From: Alicyclobacillus tolerans | Lineage (GTDB): Bacteria > Bacillota > Bacilli > Alicyclobacillales > Alicyclobacillaceae | Assembly: GCF_021739485.1 (NCBI RefSeq) | Contig: NZ_JAJFNK010000006.1 | Span: 1-64,000, forward strand | Direction of reading: 5' to 3' | DNA: 64,000 nt | Shown here: in pieces, positions 1-10,420 of the stretch | Position numbering within the stretch: position 1 is the first letter of the stretch | How the letters are laid out: the number at the start of each line of letters is the position of its first letter | Translations under genes and position numbers: made by a program | The notes under the pieces: generated by a model | What the model was told of the DNA's origin: nothing | Database searches by the model: none | What the model saw: the letters and a program-made list of their open reading frames with translations, nothing else

Positions 1-208
1 TTCAGTTTTCAAGGAACCACTTGTTTTCACGCATCCGCGTTTCAATCGCCCGCTGTTCTCAGCGCACAAAGCTCAACCGAGCTTTGCTAAGGAATCTCTA
101 TCAACCGTTTGAACTTGGCGATTGCCTGGTTCGAGGGTTTGAAAAGACCTTGCTGTGATGGGGTTTTTGAAGCGTTTTTGCGGTGCCGCTCTCGCGGCGA
201 CATCGACT
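1..208 (-). other. Pre-rRNA leader of an rRNA operon leaving the left edge
   Basis: Read on the minus strand, this stretch is the transcribed leader between an rRNA promoter and the window edge. It has a small GCCGC-GAGA-GCGGC hairpin (185-198), a second hairpin with 8-bp arms CAAAGCTC/GAGCTTTG (67-86), and at the very edge (1-18) the motif GTTCCTTGAAAACTGAA. That motif is typical of Bacillota 16S leaders and 16S-23S spacers, where it helps antitermination and processing. No mature rRNA lies in the window; a 16S gene is expected a short way beyond position 1. Identification rests on motif and context only. Confidence 0.75.
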
Positions 209-237
209 AATATACCACAATCCTACGACTGAAGCAA
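209..237 (-). promoter_or_regulatory. Sigma-A promoter of rRNA operon
   Basis: The minus strand carries TTGCTT (232-237), a 17-bp spacer and TATATT (209-214), followed by the GCCGC/GCGGC leader hairpin. The arrangement resembles Bacillota rrn promoters. It starts about 130 bp after the trmD stop, so rRNA transcription begins right behind the trmD operon. Confidence 0.75.
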
Positions 238-368
238 GTCTGGAGTTGGAGATTCTCGTTGGTACGATTTAAAGACAAAGGCACGTTTTGGCACCCACTG
301 TCGTAAACTGCGGAGGAAAGAGGCTTTGGGGTGCGGCCTCACAGGGATACAGCCAGCACTGAAGCACC

Positions 369-1148
369 CTAAATGTCTCTTCGCTCAACGACGTCGATCC
401 CTGAAAAATCCCCTTGCTCCCAAGCCGCAACCCAAACCTGTTCCCGGACGCTTAATGCCACATGTTCAAGCATATCCGGTCTGCGTACCCAGGTCCGGTA
501 CAACGCGTGCTTGCGCCTCCACTCCTCTATGAGTGCATGATTACCTGAGAGCAGAACCGGAGGAACACTTAATCCCCGGTACTCCGCTGGCCGAGTATAT
601 TGAGGGTACTCAAGTAACCCAGAGGAAAAAGAGTCGTCGGGAGCGGATTGTTCGTTTCCGAGCACCCCAGGCAACAGTCGCACTACGGCGTCAAGAACCG
701 CCATCGCAGCAATCTCTCCTCCCGTTAAAACAAAGTCGCCAATCGAAATCTCATCGGTAACCAGTTCTTGGCGAACCCGTTCATCGACCCCTTCGTAGTG
801 GCCGCAAATAAAGACCAGACGGGACTGACGAGAGAAGTCTTCTGCGACCTGCTGCGTAAACCGCCTTCCTTGCGGAGTGAGCAACACGACTCTTTCGCGG
901 CTTAGTGGGTCGGTTTCCCTTGGAATGGCGGCCATGGCATCGAACAACGGCGGCGCTTTTAAAAGCATACCTGCTCCACCGCCAAACGGTGCGTCATCCA
1001 CCGTTTTGTGCCGGTCCGTCGCAAACTCGCGAAAGTTCACCAGGTTCACCCGTGCAGCTCCATTTTCTACTGCCCGTTTAAAAATGCTCTCTCCAAAGAC
1101 ACCTTCAAACATGTTTGGAAACAGCGTCAACACCGTCACATCAAGCAC
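369..1148 (-). CDS. trmD: tRNA (guanine-N1-)-methyltransferase TrmD
   Basis: TrmD methylates N1 of G37 next to the anticodon, using S-adenosylmethionine, which prevents +1 frameshifting. The 259-residue product has the usual family length. The SPOUT trefoil-knot signatures are present: [10 protein letters not shown] at 115-124 and [11 protein letters not shown] at 135-145. The conserved substrate-loop aspartates lie near 171-172 and GGGAGM near 57-61. The start is GTG with AAGGA about 12 bases upstream. It is the last gene of the rpsP-khpA-ylqD-rimM-trmD series. The usual next gene, rplS, is missing; an rRNA promoter follows instead. Confidence 0.96.
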   Translation of the reverse strand: MLDVTVLTLFPNMFEGVFGESIFKRAVENGAARVNLVNFREFATDRHKTVDDAPFGGGAGMLLKAPPLFDAMAAIPRETDPLSRERVVLLTPQGRRFTQQVAEDFSRQSRLVFICGHYEGVDERVRQELVTDEISIGDFVLTGGEIAAMAVLDAVVRLLPGVLGNEQSAPDDSFSSGLLEYPQYTRPAEYRGLSVPPVLLSGNHALIEEWRRKHALYRTWVRRPDMLEHVALSVREQVWVAAWEQGDFSGIDVVERRDI

Positions 1149-1279
1149 AACAATCCATCCTTAACGACATGCTTAACAGTCAAGTTCAGCGATTAAAAAT
1201 GGCTCAAGACTCATTCAAACCGTCTTTGCCTCTACGACATTTTACGAAATGCGGTAACTTCTTCAGTTGACATCCAACT

Positions 1280-1840
1280 TCAATCGAGTCCCGTTTCATC
1301 ATGGGAGTCGGAGTCGGATTCCAGCAGTCCAGGCAACAGATGCACCACCATCTTGTTGGATTTTAAATCTACCGACAGGACGCAATCGGGTATGGCCGGG
1401 AGCAAAAGGTCCCGTTTTTGCAACGGTCCACGAACGACGTAGACATCGTTGGCACCCGGGGTCATGACATCCACCAGTTCACCTGCATACGTTCCGTCCT
1501 CTGTTTCCACTCGCAGACCGATTAAATCGTGAATGTAATAACTGCCCTCAGGAAGAGGTTGGAGTTGGGACTTATGAATACTCAGTTCCATCCCTTTGAG
1601 GTTTTCCACATCCGAGATCGAAAGAGCCCCTTCAAAGGCCACAAGCCAAAACTGTTGATGCTGCCGGGCACTGCGGACCGAGACTTCGCGAAAAGGAGTC
1701 TTTCCAGATTCCTGAACAAATAGGTGCGATCCGGGGCTAAAGCGTTTGTCAGGAAAGTCCGTCTTTGGCAACACCTTAACTTCTCCCCGAAGCCCGTGCG
1801 TGTTCGCGATAATTCCCACGCGAAAGTAATCTGTCGCCAA
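1280..1840 (-). CDS. rimM: Ribosome maturation factor RimM
   Basis: RimM is a 30S assembly factor that binds ribosomal protein S19 and helps mature the 16S head domain. The 186-residue product shows the N-terminal RimM beta-barrel (FRVGIIANTHGLRGEVKV at 6-23) and a C-terminal PRC-like barrel that includes YYIHDLIGL and GANDVYVV. The start is TTG, with an AGAGGCAGGG ribosome-binding site before it. It sits between ylqD and trmD, as in B. subtilis. The C-terminal tail is acidic and serine-rich, which is common in the family. Confidence 0.95.
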   Translation of the reverse strand: MATDYFRVGIIANTHGLRGEVKVLPKTDFPDKRFSPGSHLFVQESGKTPFREVSVRSARQHQQFWLVAFEGALSISDVENLKGMELSIHKSQLQPLPEGSYYIHDLIGLRVETEDGTYAGELVDVMTPGANDVYVVRGPLQKRDLLLPAIPDCVLSVDLKSNKMVVHLLPGLLESDSDSHDETGLD

Positions 1841-2049
1841 TTCAAACCCTGCCTCTCAATGCTGACTTAATCCATGCTGACCTCAGCTTGTGATGAAAAC
1901 CACCTGAGCCTTGGTTCTGCGGCGGCTTTATGGATGCTCCCATAAAAACCACCTTCAGATATGAAAAGGGGCCAGGCATGTGCCCAACCCACATCGATAG
2001 TTTTAAAATAGACGTTCTGCTCGTCCACAGAACGGGGGCACGCACCGCC

Positions 2050-2475
2050 TTATTCCACAACCGGGTCTCCGCCGCGCCGCAATTCGTGAACTCTCCCGTC
2101 CTTAATAACGATCTCTGCGCCCTGCAAAATCTTGCCCCAGTCGTCGCCCACCCGAACTTCAACCGACGTTTCAACCGTCATGTTTTGAATTTCAGAGCCC
2201 AGTTCCATCTGCTGAATTTGCTGGATTTGCTGAATCAACTGTTCTCGCTGTTCGACTCGGTTGGATTTCTCCTGCTCAAGTTGTGCGCGAACCTGCTCTG
2301 CAGCCTCACTGCTTTGAGCCATCGCCTGTTCAATGGCTTGTGCACCCTGTTGGTCCAATTGCTCAAGTTCAAACGTCAAACGTTCGATCTGACTGCGCTG
2401 CTCGTTGAGGATTTGTTGTTTTGTCAGGTCTGTCAAAATGAATTTGACAGCTACCGGCTGACGAATAGTAAACAC
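2050..2475 (-). CDS. ylqD: YlqD-family protein
   Basis: This is a conserved Bacillota protein of unknown function, encoded between khpA and rimM as in B. subtilis. The 141-residue product begins with a short beta-rich segment, followed by a long Gln/Glu-rich coiled coil (about 25-100 in this numbering). It ends in a small domain containing VEVRVGDDWGKILQGAEIVIKDG. I place the start at a GTG (2473-2475) because AAGGAG sits 9 bases upstream. An ATG 27 bases further upstream lies before that Shine-Dalgarno site and is unlikely to be used. The downstream gap to rimM (about 210 bp) shows nothing recognisable. Confidence 0.85.
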   Translation of the reverse strand: MFTIRQPVAVKFILTDLTKQQILNEQRSQIERLTFELEQLDQQGAQAIEQAMAQSSEAAEQVRAQLEQEKSNRVEQREQLIQQIQQIQQMELGSEIQNMTVETSVEVRVGDDWGKILQGAEIVIKDGRVHELRRGGDPVVE

Positions 2476-2535
2476 GATCCGCAGCTCCTTCCATGATGGC
2501 AAATTGATGCAACCCAGAACCCAAACAACAGGGTG

Positions 2536-2763
2536 TTAGGAAATCTCAACGACAACGTGCTTGTTTTGACGATAGGCCGTTGCACTGACAACGTTCCGGA
2601 TGGACTTCGCGATCCGCCCTTGCCGGCCAATCACCTTTCCCACATCGGATGGGTCAACCTGGATGTGATAGACAATTGTCTCTCCGCGAAAGTCTTCAGT
2701 GACGTGCACAGAATCCGGATGGTTGACAAGGGACTTTGCTAAAAACTCCACGAGTTCCTTCAT
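2536..2763 (-). CDS. khpA: KH-domain RNA-binding protein KhpA (YlqC)
   Basis: KhpA is a small single-KH-domain RNA-binding protein. In Gram-positive bacteria it partners KhpB (EloR/Jag) and is linked to cell elongation and division control. The 75-residue product carries the GxxG RNA-binding loop in VIGRQGRIAKSIR. It lies between rpsP and ylqD in the conserved order. The start is ATG with GGTAGGTGG upstream. Confidence 0.93.
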   Translation of the reverse strand: MKELVEFLAKSLVNHPDSVHVTEDFRGETIVYHIQVDPSDVGKVIGRQGRIAKSIRNVVSATAYRQNKHVVVEIS

Positions 2764-2831
2764 ACAGCCACCTACCTATCATCAGGTTGAGATTTCGAAC
2801 ACCCTACATGCACGGGACGTAGATACTGCCT

Positions 2832-3104
2832 TTATTTTTGCAGTTTCAATTCATGGTGTTTCTTCAAAATGCCAACTATATGGAACAAGTGGCGGACAGT
2901 ATCCGACGGCTGGGCTCCAGTCTGCAGCCAGCGCAACGCTCTTTCTTCGTCAATAGAAATCTTCGCAGGCTCTACCAAAGGATTGTATGTTCCAATTTCT
3001 TCAATAAAGCGGCCATCCCGGGGCGAACGCGAGTCAGCGACGACCACTCTGTAGAACGGAGCTTTCTTTGCACCCATGCGTTTCAAACGAATTTTTACTG
3101 CCAT
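2832..3104 (-). CDS. rpsP: 30S ribosomal protein S16
   Basis: S16 is a primary binder of the 5' domain of 16S rRNA. The 90-residue product has the invariant start [19 protein letters not shown] and the signatures [15 protein letters not shown] and GTYNPL. The ribosome-binding site is GAGGTGG, 4-5 bases from ATG. It lies about 120 bp downstream of ffh and directly upstream of khpA, as in most Bacillota. Confidence 0.98.
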   Translation of the reverse strand: MAVKIRLKRMGAKKAPFYRVVVADSRSPRDGRFIEEIGTYNPLVEPAKISIDEERALRWLQTGAQPSDTVRHLFHIVGILKKHHELKLQK

Positions 3105-3225
3105 TTAGGCCACCTCCAAGTTGTTAACCGTAAGTACGGTTTATCCCTCTATGCGGGATCCAGCGGCGAATTTGACCTTGCTGCCACCTCGCGCGCCAGA
3201 CCGCCTTCACTCTAAACCATCATTT

Positions 3226-4683
3226 CTACCGTTTCTTCTTCTTCCTGTGTTGACGTTTGACCTCAGATGAACCGCCTAACGCTCCACCCAAGGAAGGCAT
3301 CTGTCCTCCCGCGCCCGGTAATCCCAAATCCCCGAACGAGGACTTCAGCGCATTCATGGCACCTTTTCGACCTAGCCGTTTGCCTAAGCCGCCGCCAGAA
3401 AACCGCTTCATCATTTGCTGCATCTGCTCAAACTGATTGAGTACCTGGTTGACGTCCCGAACGACCACACCGCTCCCCATCGCTACGCGGCGTCGACGGC
3501 TGGCGTTCATTACAGACGGATTCTGGCGCTCTTCCTTCGTCATTGAAGAGATAATCGCATCGATGCGGCGGAACCGGCTGTCGTCTACCTTGACGTTCTC
3601 GATCCCCTTGAGCTTATTCATGCCTGGAATCATCTTGAGCACTTGGTCGAGCGGGCCAAGGTTTTGCACCTGTTTCATCCAGTCCCGGAAATCGTCTAAG
3701 GTGAACTGAGCAGTCCGGAGCTTTTGCTCCATTTCCTGTGCTTTTTCGGCATCCACTGTCTCTTGCGCCCGTTCGATCAGGCTCAACACATCGCCCATGC
3801 CCAGGATTCTCGAAGCCAGCCGATCCGGATGAAAGACCTCCAATGGCTCGATTTTTTCGCCCAGTCCAATGAACTTAATGGGGCATCCGGTCACGGAGCG
3901 AACGGTGAGGGCAGCTCCGCCCCGGGTATCCCCGTCCAGCTTAGTCAAAATGACACCGGAGATTGGCAGACTATCGTGAAAAGTCTTCGCCACATGAACT
4001 GCGTCTTGACCCGTCATGGCATCGACGACTAACAAAATTTCATCTGGCTTGACCGCGGCCTCCATGCGTGTCAATTCGCTCATCATCTGCTCGTCGATGT
4101 GCAAACGACCTGCCGTATCAACGAGGACGACGTCAGCACCTTGACGGATTGCTTCTTCGCGTCCCTTTAAAGCAATTTGCACCGGATCCGCTTGATTGCC
4201 CATTTCAAAGACAGGTACGTCAATTTGACTCCCAAGCACCTGAAGTTGTTTAATCGCCGCGGGCCGGTAAACGTCCGCCGCAACCAACAGCGGTCTGTGC
4301 TGATGTCTCATAAAAGACAACGCCAACTTTGCAATTGTCGTCGTCTTACCGGCGCCCTGTAGTCCGACCAGCATAACCGTCGTGGGAGGTTTAGCCGCCA
4401 TGTTCAGGCGCGCCTCGCTTCCACCCATCAAGTCGGTCAGCTCTTCATACACGATCTTCACGACTTGTTGGCCGGGTGTCAGGCTTTTTTGCACCTCTTG
4501 ACCCACTGCGCGTTCGCGAACGCGATCGACAAACTCTTTGACCACTTTCACACTGACGTCCGCTGAAAGCAGCGCCAAGCGCACTTCACGCATGGCTGCC
4601 TGCACGTCGTCGTCCGTCAACTTCCCTTTGGCCCTGAGTTTGCCGAGGGCTTTTTGTAGACTGTTGGACAAGCTTTCAAGCAC
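3226..4683 (-). CDS. ffh: Signal recognition particle protein Ffh (SRP54)
   Basis: Ffh is the GTPase of the signal recognition particle. It binds signal sequences and 4.5S/6S RNA and docks with FtsY at the membrane. The 485-residue product has the helical N domain (1-90), P-loop GLQGAGKTT (107-115), DTAGR near 190 and TKLDGD near 247. A methionine-rich M domain follows, ending in a glycine-rich stretch and a basic KKKKR tail. The C-terminal tail is somewhat longer than the roughly 450-residue average. The start is GTG with GAGGGGG upstream. ylxM precedes it by 18 bp. Confidence 0.98.
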   Translation of the reverse strand: MLESLSNSLQKALGKLRAKGKLTDDDVQAAMREVRLALLSADVSVKVVKEFVDRVRERAVGQEVQKSLTPGQQVVKIVYEELTDLMGGSEARLNMAAKPPTTVMLVGLQGAGKTTTIAKLALSFMRHQHRPLLVAADVYRPAAIKQLQVLGSQIDVPVFEMGNQADPVQIALKGREEAIRQGADVVLVDTAGRLHIDEQMMSELTRMEAAVKPDEILLVVDAMTGQDAVHVAKTFHDSLPISGVILTKLDGDTRGGAALTVRSVTGCPIKFIGLGEKIEPLEVFHPDRLASRILGMGDVLSLIERAQETVDAEKAQEMEQKLRTAQFTLDDFRDWMKQVQNLGPLDQVLKMIPGMNKLKGIENVKVDDSRFRRIDAIISSMTKEERQNPSVMNASRRRRVAMGSGVVVRDVNQVLNQFEQMQQMMKRFSGGGLGKRLGRKGAMNALKSSFGDLGLPGAGGQMPSLGGALGGSSEVKRQHRKKKKR

Positions 4684-4701
4684 GTTTCGCGCCCCCTCGC
4701 C

Positions 4702-5076
4702 TCACTGGTACTGTGCCAAAAGTGCTTGGATAACCGAATCCATCTTCTGGCGGGTCGGTTCTGGCACGTGCGCTTTCACGTCCATCCACGCTTCACTCAA
4801 CGCCGTCGTCAATGAGCGTTGACTTTGAATCGTTTGGTGCAATTGAAGAGCCAGCTCGTAAGACTCCAACTGCTCCTCAGCACGGCGCAGGTTGTCGTGA
4901 ACAGCCTGTCTGCTCACACTCAGGTGTTCTGCAATCTCGGACAGCGACCAGTCGTCAAAGTAGTACATCTGCACCATCTCGCGCTGTCGCTGGGTCAGTA
5001 AAGTCCCGTACAGATCAAACAAATCCCCTATTCGTGTGACCTTCTCTATGTTACGCATCTCATGGGCCACTGTCAA
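4702..5076 (-). CDS. ylxM: YlxM/p13-like SRP-operon DNA-binding protein
   Basis: YlxM family proteins are small sigma-region-4-like helix-turn-helix proteins encoded directly upstream of ffh. In streptococci the homologue associates with and modulates SRP. The helix-turn-helix reads LSEIAEHLSVSRQAVHDNLRR in the first half, and the C-terminal half is helical. I chose TTG at 5076 because AAAGGGG lies 6 bases upstream. An ATG at 5058 (MRNIEKV) aligns best with B. subtilis YlxM but has a weak ribosome-binding site. An ATG at 5082 touches the Shine-Dalgarno sequence and is unlikely. Confidence 0.88.
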   Translation of the reverse strand: MTVAHEMRNIEKVTRIGDLFDLYGTLLTQRQREMVQMYYFDDWSLSEIAEHLSVSRQAVHDNLRRAEEQLESYELALQLHQTIQSQRSLTTALSEAWMDVKAHVPEPTRQKMDSVIQALLAQYQ

Positions 5077-5150
5077 GTGCATCCCCTTTACAGCAAATCA
5101 ACCCGGATACTCTGCGGACTGGCTTGTGCCGCAAACTTTTACGCAAACCT

Positions 5151-6062
<912 letters not shown>

Positions 6063-6086
6063 ATCGTTACCCCCGTCCTAGTCCAT

Positions 6087-9000
6087 TTACGCGGTTTCGA
6101 AATCCAAGTCATCACTAAGACGGACCGCAATGAGTGACGACACTCCGGACTCCTGCATGGTCACGCCGTATAGTACATCCGCCTCTTCCATCGTACCTCG
6201 TCGGTGCGTAATGACAATGAATTGGGTCTCGCCGGCAAACTTTCGCACATATTGGGCAAAACGTCCCACGTTCGCTTCGTCGAGGGCAGCCTCCACTTCG
6301 TCCAACACACAAAACGGTACCGGGCGAACCCGCAAAATGGCAAACAACAAAGCCATCGCCGTAAGGGCCCGCTCACCTCCGGAAAGCAGGTTCAAGTTTT
6401 GCAGGCGTTTCCCGGGAGGCTGCGCGATCACCTCAATCCCCGTATGGAGCATGTCGTCCGGAGCGGTGAGTTCCAGGTCTGCCCGACCGCCGTTGAACAA
6501 GGCCCGGAACGCCACCTGAAACTCTGTCCGGATTTGTGCAAATGTCTCCGAGAAGCGCCGGGACATTTCCTCGTCGATCTCCGAGATCACGTCAAGCAGT
6601 TGTTCGCGCGCTTGCACGAGGTCATCCTGCTCGGATTTCAGGAACCGCATCCGTTCCGACAGGCGGTCCCACTCCTCTATGGCGCTCAGTTGGACGTCGC
6701 CGAGCGCCTTTATCTGGCGGCGCAGTTCGTCCGCCAAACGGCGGACAGCGTCTGCGTCTTCTGGAGCCGGATAGTGGTCTCGCGCCCATTCGTACGTCAT
6801 GTGGTAGGTCTCTCCCATGCGATTGAGAGCATGAGTCAGTTCCATGTCTGTGCGTTCTGCCGCCACTTGAGCCCTGTGCAGCTGCTCCTCTGCACGAGTC
6901 AAGACCTGTTGGTGTTCCCGGAAATTGCGCTCTTTGACCGCTGCATCCGCTTCCGCTTGCCGGCGGCTCTCTTGCAGTGTTGTCAACCGGGACTGCAACT
7001 CGTCGGCTTGGAAAGTAACCTCGATCAGTTTTTCTTGGGCTTGCCCTTTTTGAACCTTGGTTGTTTCTAGATTCCGGACGAACTCCTCGCGGTCCGTATT
7101 CAACTGCAGTTGACGCTCCCGGTAACGTTGCAGCTGCATTTTGATTTCCTGCGTCCGCTGCCTGAGCGCTGTTTGCTCTTGCGTTAGCGTCGCAACTTCC
7201 ACTTTTTGCTTCGTCAACGACTCCTGCGCCTGTTGAATCGTGCGATCCCAAGTCTCGAGCTTTTTCCTTTGCTCGACTAAGTGGTTCTCAATTTCCGCAA
7301 GCGTTTGTTCGACTTCCACAAGGCGTGCTTTTGACTCCTGCACTCGATTCTGCCAAGCGCTTTGCCCGCTTTGGAGCTGTTGCCACTCCCACTCCAAGCT
7401 CCCCAGGCGCTCTTTGGTGCTTGCCAACTGGGCATTGTTTTCACGCAAGCTGGCCTGAACTTCGTTCAATTTTCTGCCGGCTTCTTGATTCGCTTTGAGA
7501 ATCGAGTTTTGCTCCTGCTGCAAGGAGGAGATTTCCGTGCGCAGGCGCTCTTTATCCTGTGTCAACTGTTGTTTTTTGGCGTTGGTTTGCTCGATTTGGG
7601 CTTGAACGTCGCTTTGCTCTCTCGTCCTTCCCAACAGGCCTGGCCCTTTGCGGGCGTGGCTGCCTCCGGACATAATTCCGCCCGGACTGACCACATCCCC
7701 CTCCAACGTGACGATGCGAACCCGGTAGTTTAACAAACGGGCCAGTTCGTTGGCATCCAACAGCTTGTTGGCCACCACGACGTTGCCCAGCAGCGATTCG
7801 ACGAGGGTACGGTATTGGGCGTCGCACTCAACGAGTTGACTCGCCACACCGATAAAACCGGAGTGATGTGAAACCTTGTTGACTTCCGCTGAACCTAACA
7901 GCCGGCTTTTGATGACCGACAAGGGAATAAACGTGGCGCGGCCGGCTTGGCGGTGTTTGAGCATCGCGATCGCGTCGCGAGCATCCTTTTCCGTGGAAAC
8001 GACGACGTTTTGGAGGGAAGCCCCCAACGCGATCTCGATGGCTGTCTCGTACTTCTTGGGGACAAACATTAACGAAGCGACCGAACCGTGAATGCCTTCG
8101 AGGCGGCCTTTGCTCCCGGCCTGCAAAACGGTCCGTACACCTAAAGCGTAACCGTCGTAGCCCTCCTCCAGGTCTTTGAGCAGTTCTGCCCGGGACACAA
8201 GAGACGCTAAGCTCGATTCGGTCTGGTGCAATTCCATGACCACAGCCGCTTCTTCATCCAAACGCTGCCGCAGGATTTTAGCTTTTTCGTCGAGTTCGCT
8301 TTGGGCGCTGGCCAGCGCTTGCTGCAAGTCTGCGCGTTCCTGCTCCAGACGGACGCTTTTTTCTTGGAGCGCCGCGATTTGTCCTTCCCACTGCACCCGC
8401 TCTGCCTGAAACCGCTCCCGTTTCCGGTCGTCGTTGAGCATCGACTCTTCAGCCACTTTGATTTCGTTGCGCAGCGTGGCCGCTTCGTGATGAGCCTCAA
8501 TCAGTTCGCTGTTGTAAGCGTCAATCTCTTGCTCAATGCCAGCCCTCACCGCAGGGTCCACAGCATATGCGGCCACCTCGAGCTCGGCGTTTTTCGCCTC
8601 CAGCTTCGCCGTGACGTTCGTCAACCGGTTGGTCTGCTCTTCGAACTGTTCGCTGAGTTGCTGCGTTTCCTGTCCAACTTGGTCGAGTTGGCCTGCGCGG
8701 TCTTGCAGGGTGCTTTCGAGATTTTGCAGACGTTCGGAAAACAGCGCGATTTGTCCTTCGGTCCGCTGCCGGTCTTCGACTTTTTCCATCAACTGCTTTT
8801 GCAGCGTCTCCATCGCCCTCGTCTGCTCTTCGAACGCAAATCTCGCCTGTTTGAGCAACTCGTCGCGCACTCCGAGTTCGTCCAGGGCGCTTTGCCGGAC
8901 TCCAGCGAGCTGCTCCACGTTTTCCGAAGCCAAACTGAAGCGCTCCTGCAGTTGTTCGATCCCTTTGACCAACAGCGAAATATCCAATTGTTTCAATTCT

Positions 9001-9659
9001 TCTGCGGTTTTTCTGTACTGTGCCGCTTTCTCGGCTTCCTTTTCCAGCGGCCCGGCCTGTCGTTCCAATTCTGCCAAGATGTCGTCCACGCGCAGCAGAT
9101 TCACGGCCGTTTCTTCGAGTTTGCGTTCGGCTTCCTTTTTCCGGAACTTGTATTTCACAATCCCCGCAGCGTCTTCAAACGGTCCACGGCGGTCTTCCGG
9201 CCGCGTAGACAGCATTTCTTCGATCCGGCCCTGGCCAATGATGGAGTACGATTCGCGCCCGAGCCCAGAGTCCATAAACAATTCCGCAATGTCTTTCAAC
9301 CGGCACGCCTGGCGGTTCATCATGTACTCGCTCTCTCCGGAACGGTATACCCGGCGCGTGACCGTGACCTCGTCGTACACGACAGGAAGGTGTCGGTCAA
9401 AATTGTCGAGGGTCAAGGAAACTTCGCAGAAATTGATAGGGCGTCTTGTCTCGCTGCCGGCAAAAATGACGTCCTCCATTTTGCTGCCACGCAAGCTCCG
9501 CGCACTCTGTTCGCCGAGCACCCAACGAATGGCATCGGCAATATTGCTTTTACCACTGCCATTCGGTCCGACTACCGCGGTGATTCCAGGTGAGAATTCA
9601 ACCGCCGTTTTGTCGGCAAACGATTTAAATCCGAGCACATCGATACGCTTGAGAAACAC
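6087..9659 (-). CDS. smc: Chromosome segregation ATPase Smc
   Basis: Smc forms the condensin core with ScpA and ScpB and organises and resolves the chromosome at origins. The 1190-residue product has the full architecture: N-terminal Walker A GPNGSGKSN (31-39), a long coiled coil, a hinge around 500-680 (KGRLEGIHGSVASLMFVPKK to ATFIPLSVI), and the returning coiled coil. The C-terminal head contains LLSGGERALTAMALLFAI and Walker B CVLDEVEAALDEANV. It starts at GTG one base after the rnc stop, with an AGGGGGATG ribosome-binding site, so it is probably translationally coupled to rnc. Confidence 0.98.
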   Translation of the reverse strand: MFLKRIDVLGFKSFADKTAVEFSPGITAVVGPNGSGKSNIADAIRWVLGEQSARSLRGSKMEDVIFAGSETRRPINFCEVSLTLDNFDRHLPVVYDEVTVTRRVYRSGESEYMMNRQACRLKDIAELFMDSGLGRESYSIIGQGRIEEMLSTRPEDRRGPFEDAAGIVKYKFRKKEAERKLEETAVNLLRVDDILAELERQAGPLEKEAEKAAQYRKTAEELKQLDISLLVKGIEQLQERFSLASENVEQLAGVRQSALDELGVRDELLKQARFAFEEQTRAMETLQKQLMEKVEDRQRTEGQIALFSERLQNLESTLQDRAGQLDQVGQETQQLSEQFEEQTNRLTNVTAKLEAKNAELEVAAYAVDPAVRAGIEQEIDAYNSELIEAHHEAATLRNEIKVAEESMLNDDRKRERFQAERVQWEGQIAALQEKSVRLEQERADLQQALASAQSELDEKAKILRQRLDEEAAVVMELHQTESSLASLVSRAELLKDLEEGYDGYALGVRTVLQAGSKGRLEGIHGSVASLMFVPKKYETAIEIALGASLQNVVVSTEKDARDAIAMLKHRQAGRATFIPLSVIKSRLLGSAEVNKVSHHSGFIGVASQLVECDAQYRTLVESLLGNVVVANKLLDANELARLLNYRVRIVTLEGDVVSPGGIMSGGSHARKGPGLLGRTREQSDVQAQIEQTNAKKQQLTQDKERLRTEISSLQQEQNSILKANQEAGRKLNEVQASLRENNAQLASTKERLGSLEWEWQQLQSGQSAWQNRVQESKARLVEVEQTLAEIENHLVEQRKKLETWDRTIQQAQESLTKQKVEVATLTQEQTALRQRTQEIKMQLQRYRERQLQLNTDREEFVRNLETTKVQKGQAQEKLIEVTFQADELQSRLTTLQESRRQAEADAAVKERNFREHQQVLTRAEEQLHRAQVAAERTDMELTHALNRMGETYHMTYEWARDHYPAPEDADAVRRLADELRRQIKALGDVQLSAIEEWDRLSERMRFLKSEQDDLVQAREQLLDVISEIDEEMSRRFSETFAQIRTEFQVAFRALFNGGRADLELTAPDDMLHTGIEVIAQPPGKRLQNLNLLSGGERALTAMALLFAILRVRPVPFCVLDEVEAALDEANVGRFAQYVRKFAGETQFIVITHRRGTMEEADVLYGVTMQESGVSSLIAVRLSDDLDFETA

Positions 9660-9660
9660 G

Positions 9661-10359
9661 TTACATCCCCCTACCGGCGCGCTGCTGGAGTTCCGTTAGA
9701 GCCACTTGTGCCGCGTGCTGCTCGGCTTCTTTCTTGGAGCGGCCAACCCCTTGGCCAAGCGGCTCCGAATCGACGTAAACCTGGACGACAAATTCCCTGG
9801 CATGCGCTGGGCCCCGTTCTTCGATGGTCTCGTACTTCAGTTCCAGCCCCAGGTTTTGCTGGACCCACTCTTGCAGACTCGTCTTGTAATCCAAGGAGAC
9901 GGCTTCATCGAGTTGCGTAAAAATGTGTTGGTCGGCAAACTGGCGGACAGCTTCCAACCCTTGGTCCAAATACAAAGCACCAATGAACGCTTCGAATACG
10001 TCGGCGAGCAGAGCCGGGCGGTTGCGGCCTCCGGAACGCTCTTCCCCGCGTCCGAGCCGGACAAACTTATGGAATTCCAACTTCCGGGCGAACTTCACCA
10101 GAGACGGTTCACACACCATGGAAGCCCGCAATCGAGTCAGTTCTCCCTCCGGCAAATCAGGCCTTGTCTTGTATAGAAATTCGCTGACAACCAGCTCGAG
10201 TACAGCATCGCCAAGAAATTCCAGGCGTTCATTGTCTTGCAACGAGTTTCTGCGATGTTCATTCCGGTATGACGCGTGCGTGAAGGCTTGTTTCAACAAC
10301 GCAGGCGTTTGAAATTGCAACTTTAACGCGTTTTGTAATTCATCCCACTTACTCAACAA
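9661..10359 (-). CDS. rnc: Ribonuclease III
   Basis: RNase III cleaves double-stranded RNA, including pre-rRNA and the SRP RNA precursor. The product (232 residues from my start) has the signature NERLEFLGDAVLELVVSEFL at 43-62 with catalytic acidic residues, then a C-terminal dsRNA-binding domain (about 158-229: SLQEWVQQNLGL to KKEAEQHAAQVAL). I place the start at TTG 10359, where GGAG lies about 10 bases upstream and the length matches the family. The frame stays open further upstream through a 15-bp tandem repeat, which gives an implausible Cys/Lys-rich extension. Confidence 0.94.
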   Translation of the reverse strand: MLSKWDELQNALKLQFQTPALLKQAFTHASYRNEHRRNSLQDNERLEFLGDAVLELVVSEFLYKTRPDLPEGELTRLRASMVCEPSLVKFARKLEFHKFVRLGRGEERSGGRNRPALLADVFEAFIGALYLDQGLEAVRQFADQHIFTQLDEAVSLDYKTSLQEWVQQNLGLELKYETIEERGPAHAREFVVQVYVDSEPLGQGVGRSKKEAEQHAAQVALTELQQRAGRGM

Positions 10360-10420
10360 AGTGTAGGCACTCCATTCCGGCAATCCTTTTCCAATTTCGC
10401 ATCGCTTTGTAAAACACCCT

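Noticed and set aside
241..300. A second upstream rRNA promoter (P1)
   Set aside because: TTGTCT is present but the paired -10 (GAATCT) is too poor to support.
328..370. Possible trmD terminator (GGGTGC/GCACCC arms)
   Set aside because: The loop is about 29 bases and no T-run follows on the minus strand.
1930..2496. A 188-codon plus-strand frame opposite ylqD
   Set aside because: Leu-rich shadow of the Gln/Glu-rich coiled coil of ylqD.
8226..9699. Two long plus-strand open frames (455 and 387 codons) opposite smc
   Set aside because: Both lie inside the smc head and coiled-coil coding region; low-complexity Ser/Leu/Phe composition is what the complement of Gln/Glu/Ala codons gives.
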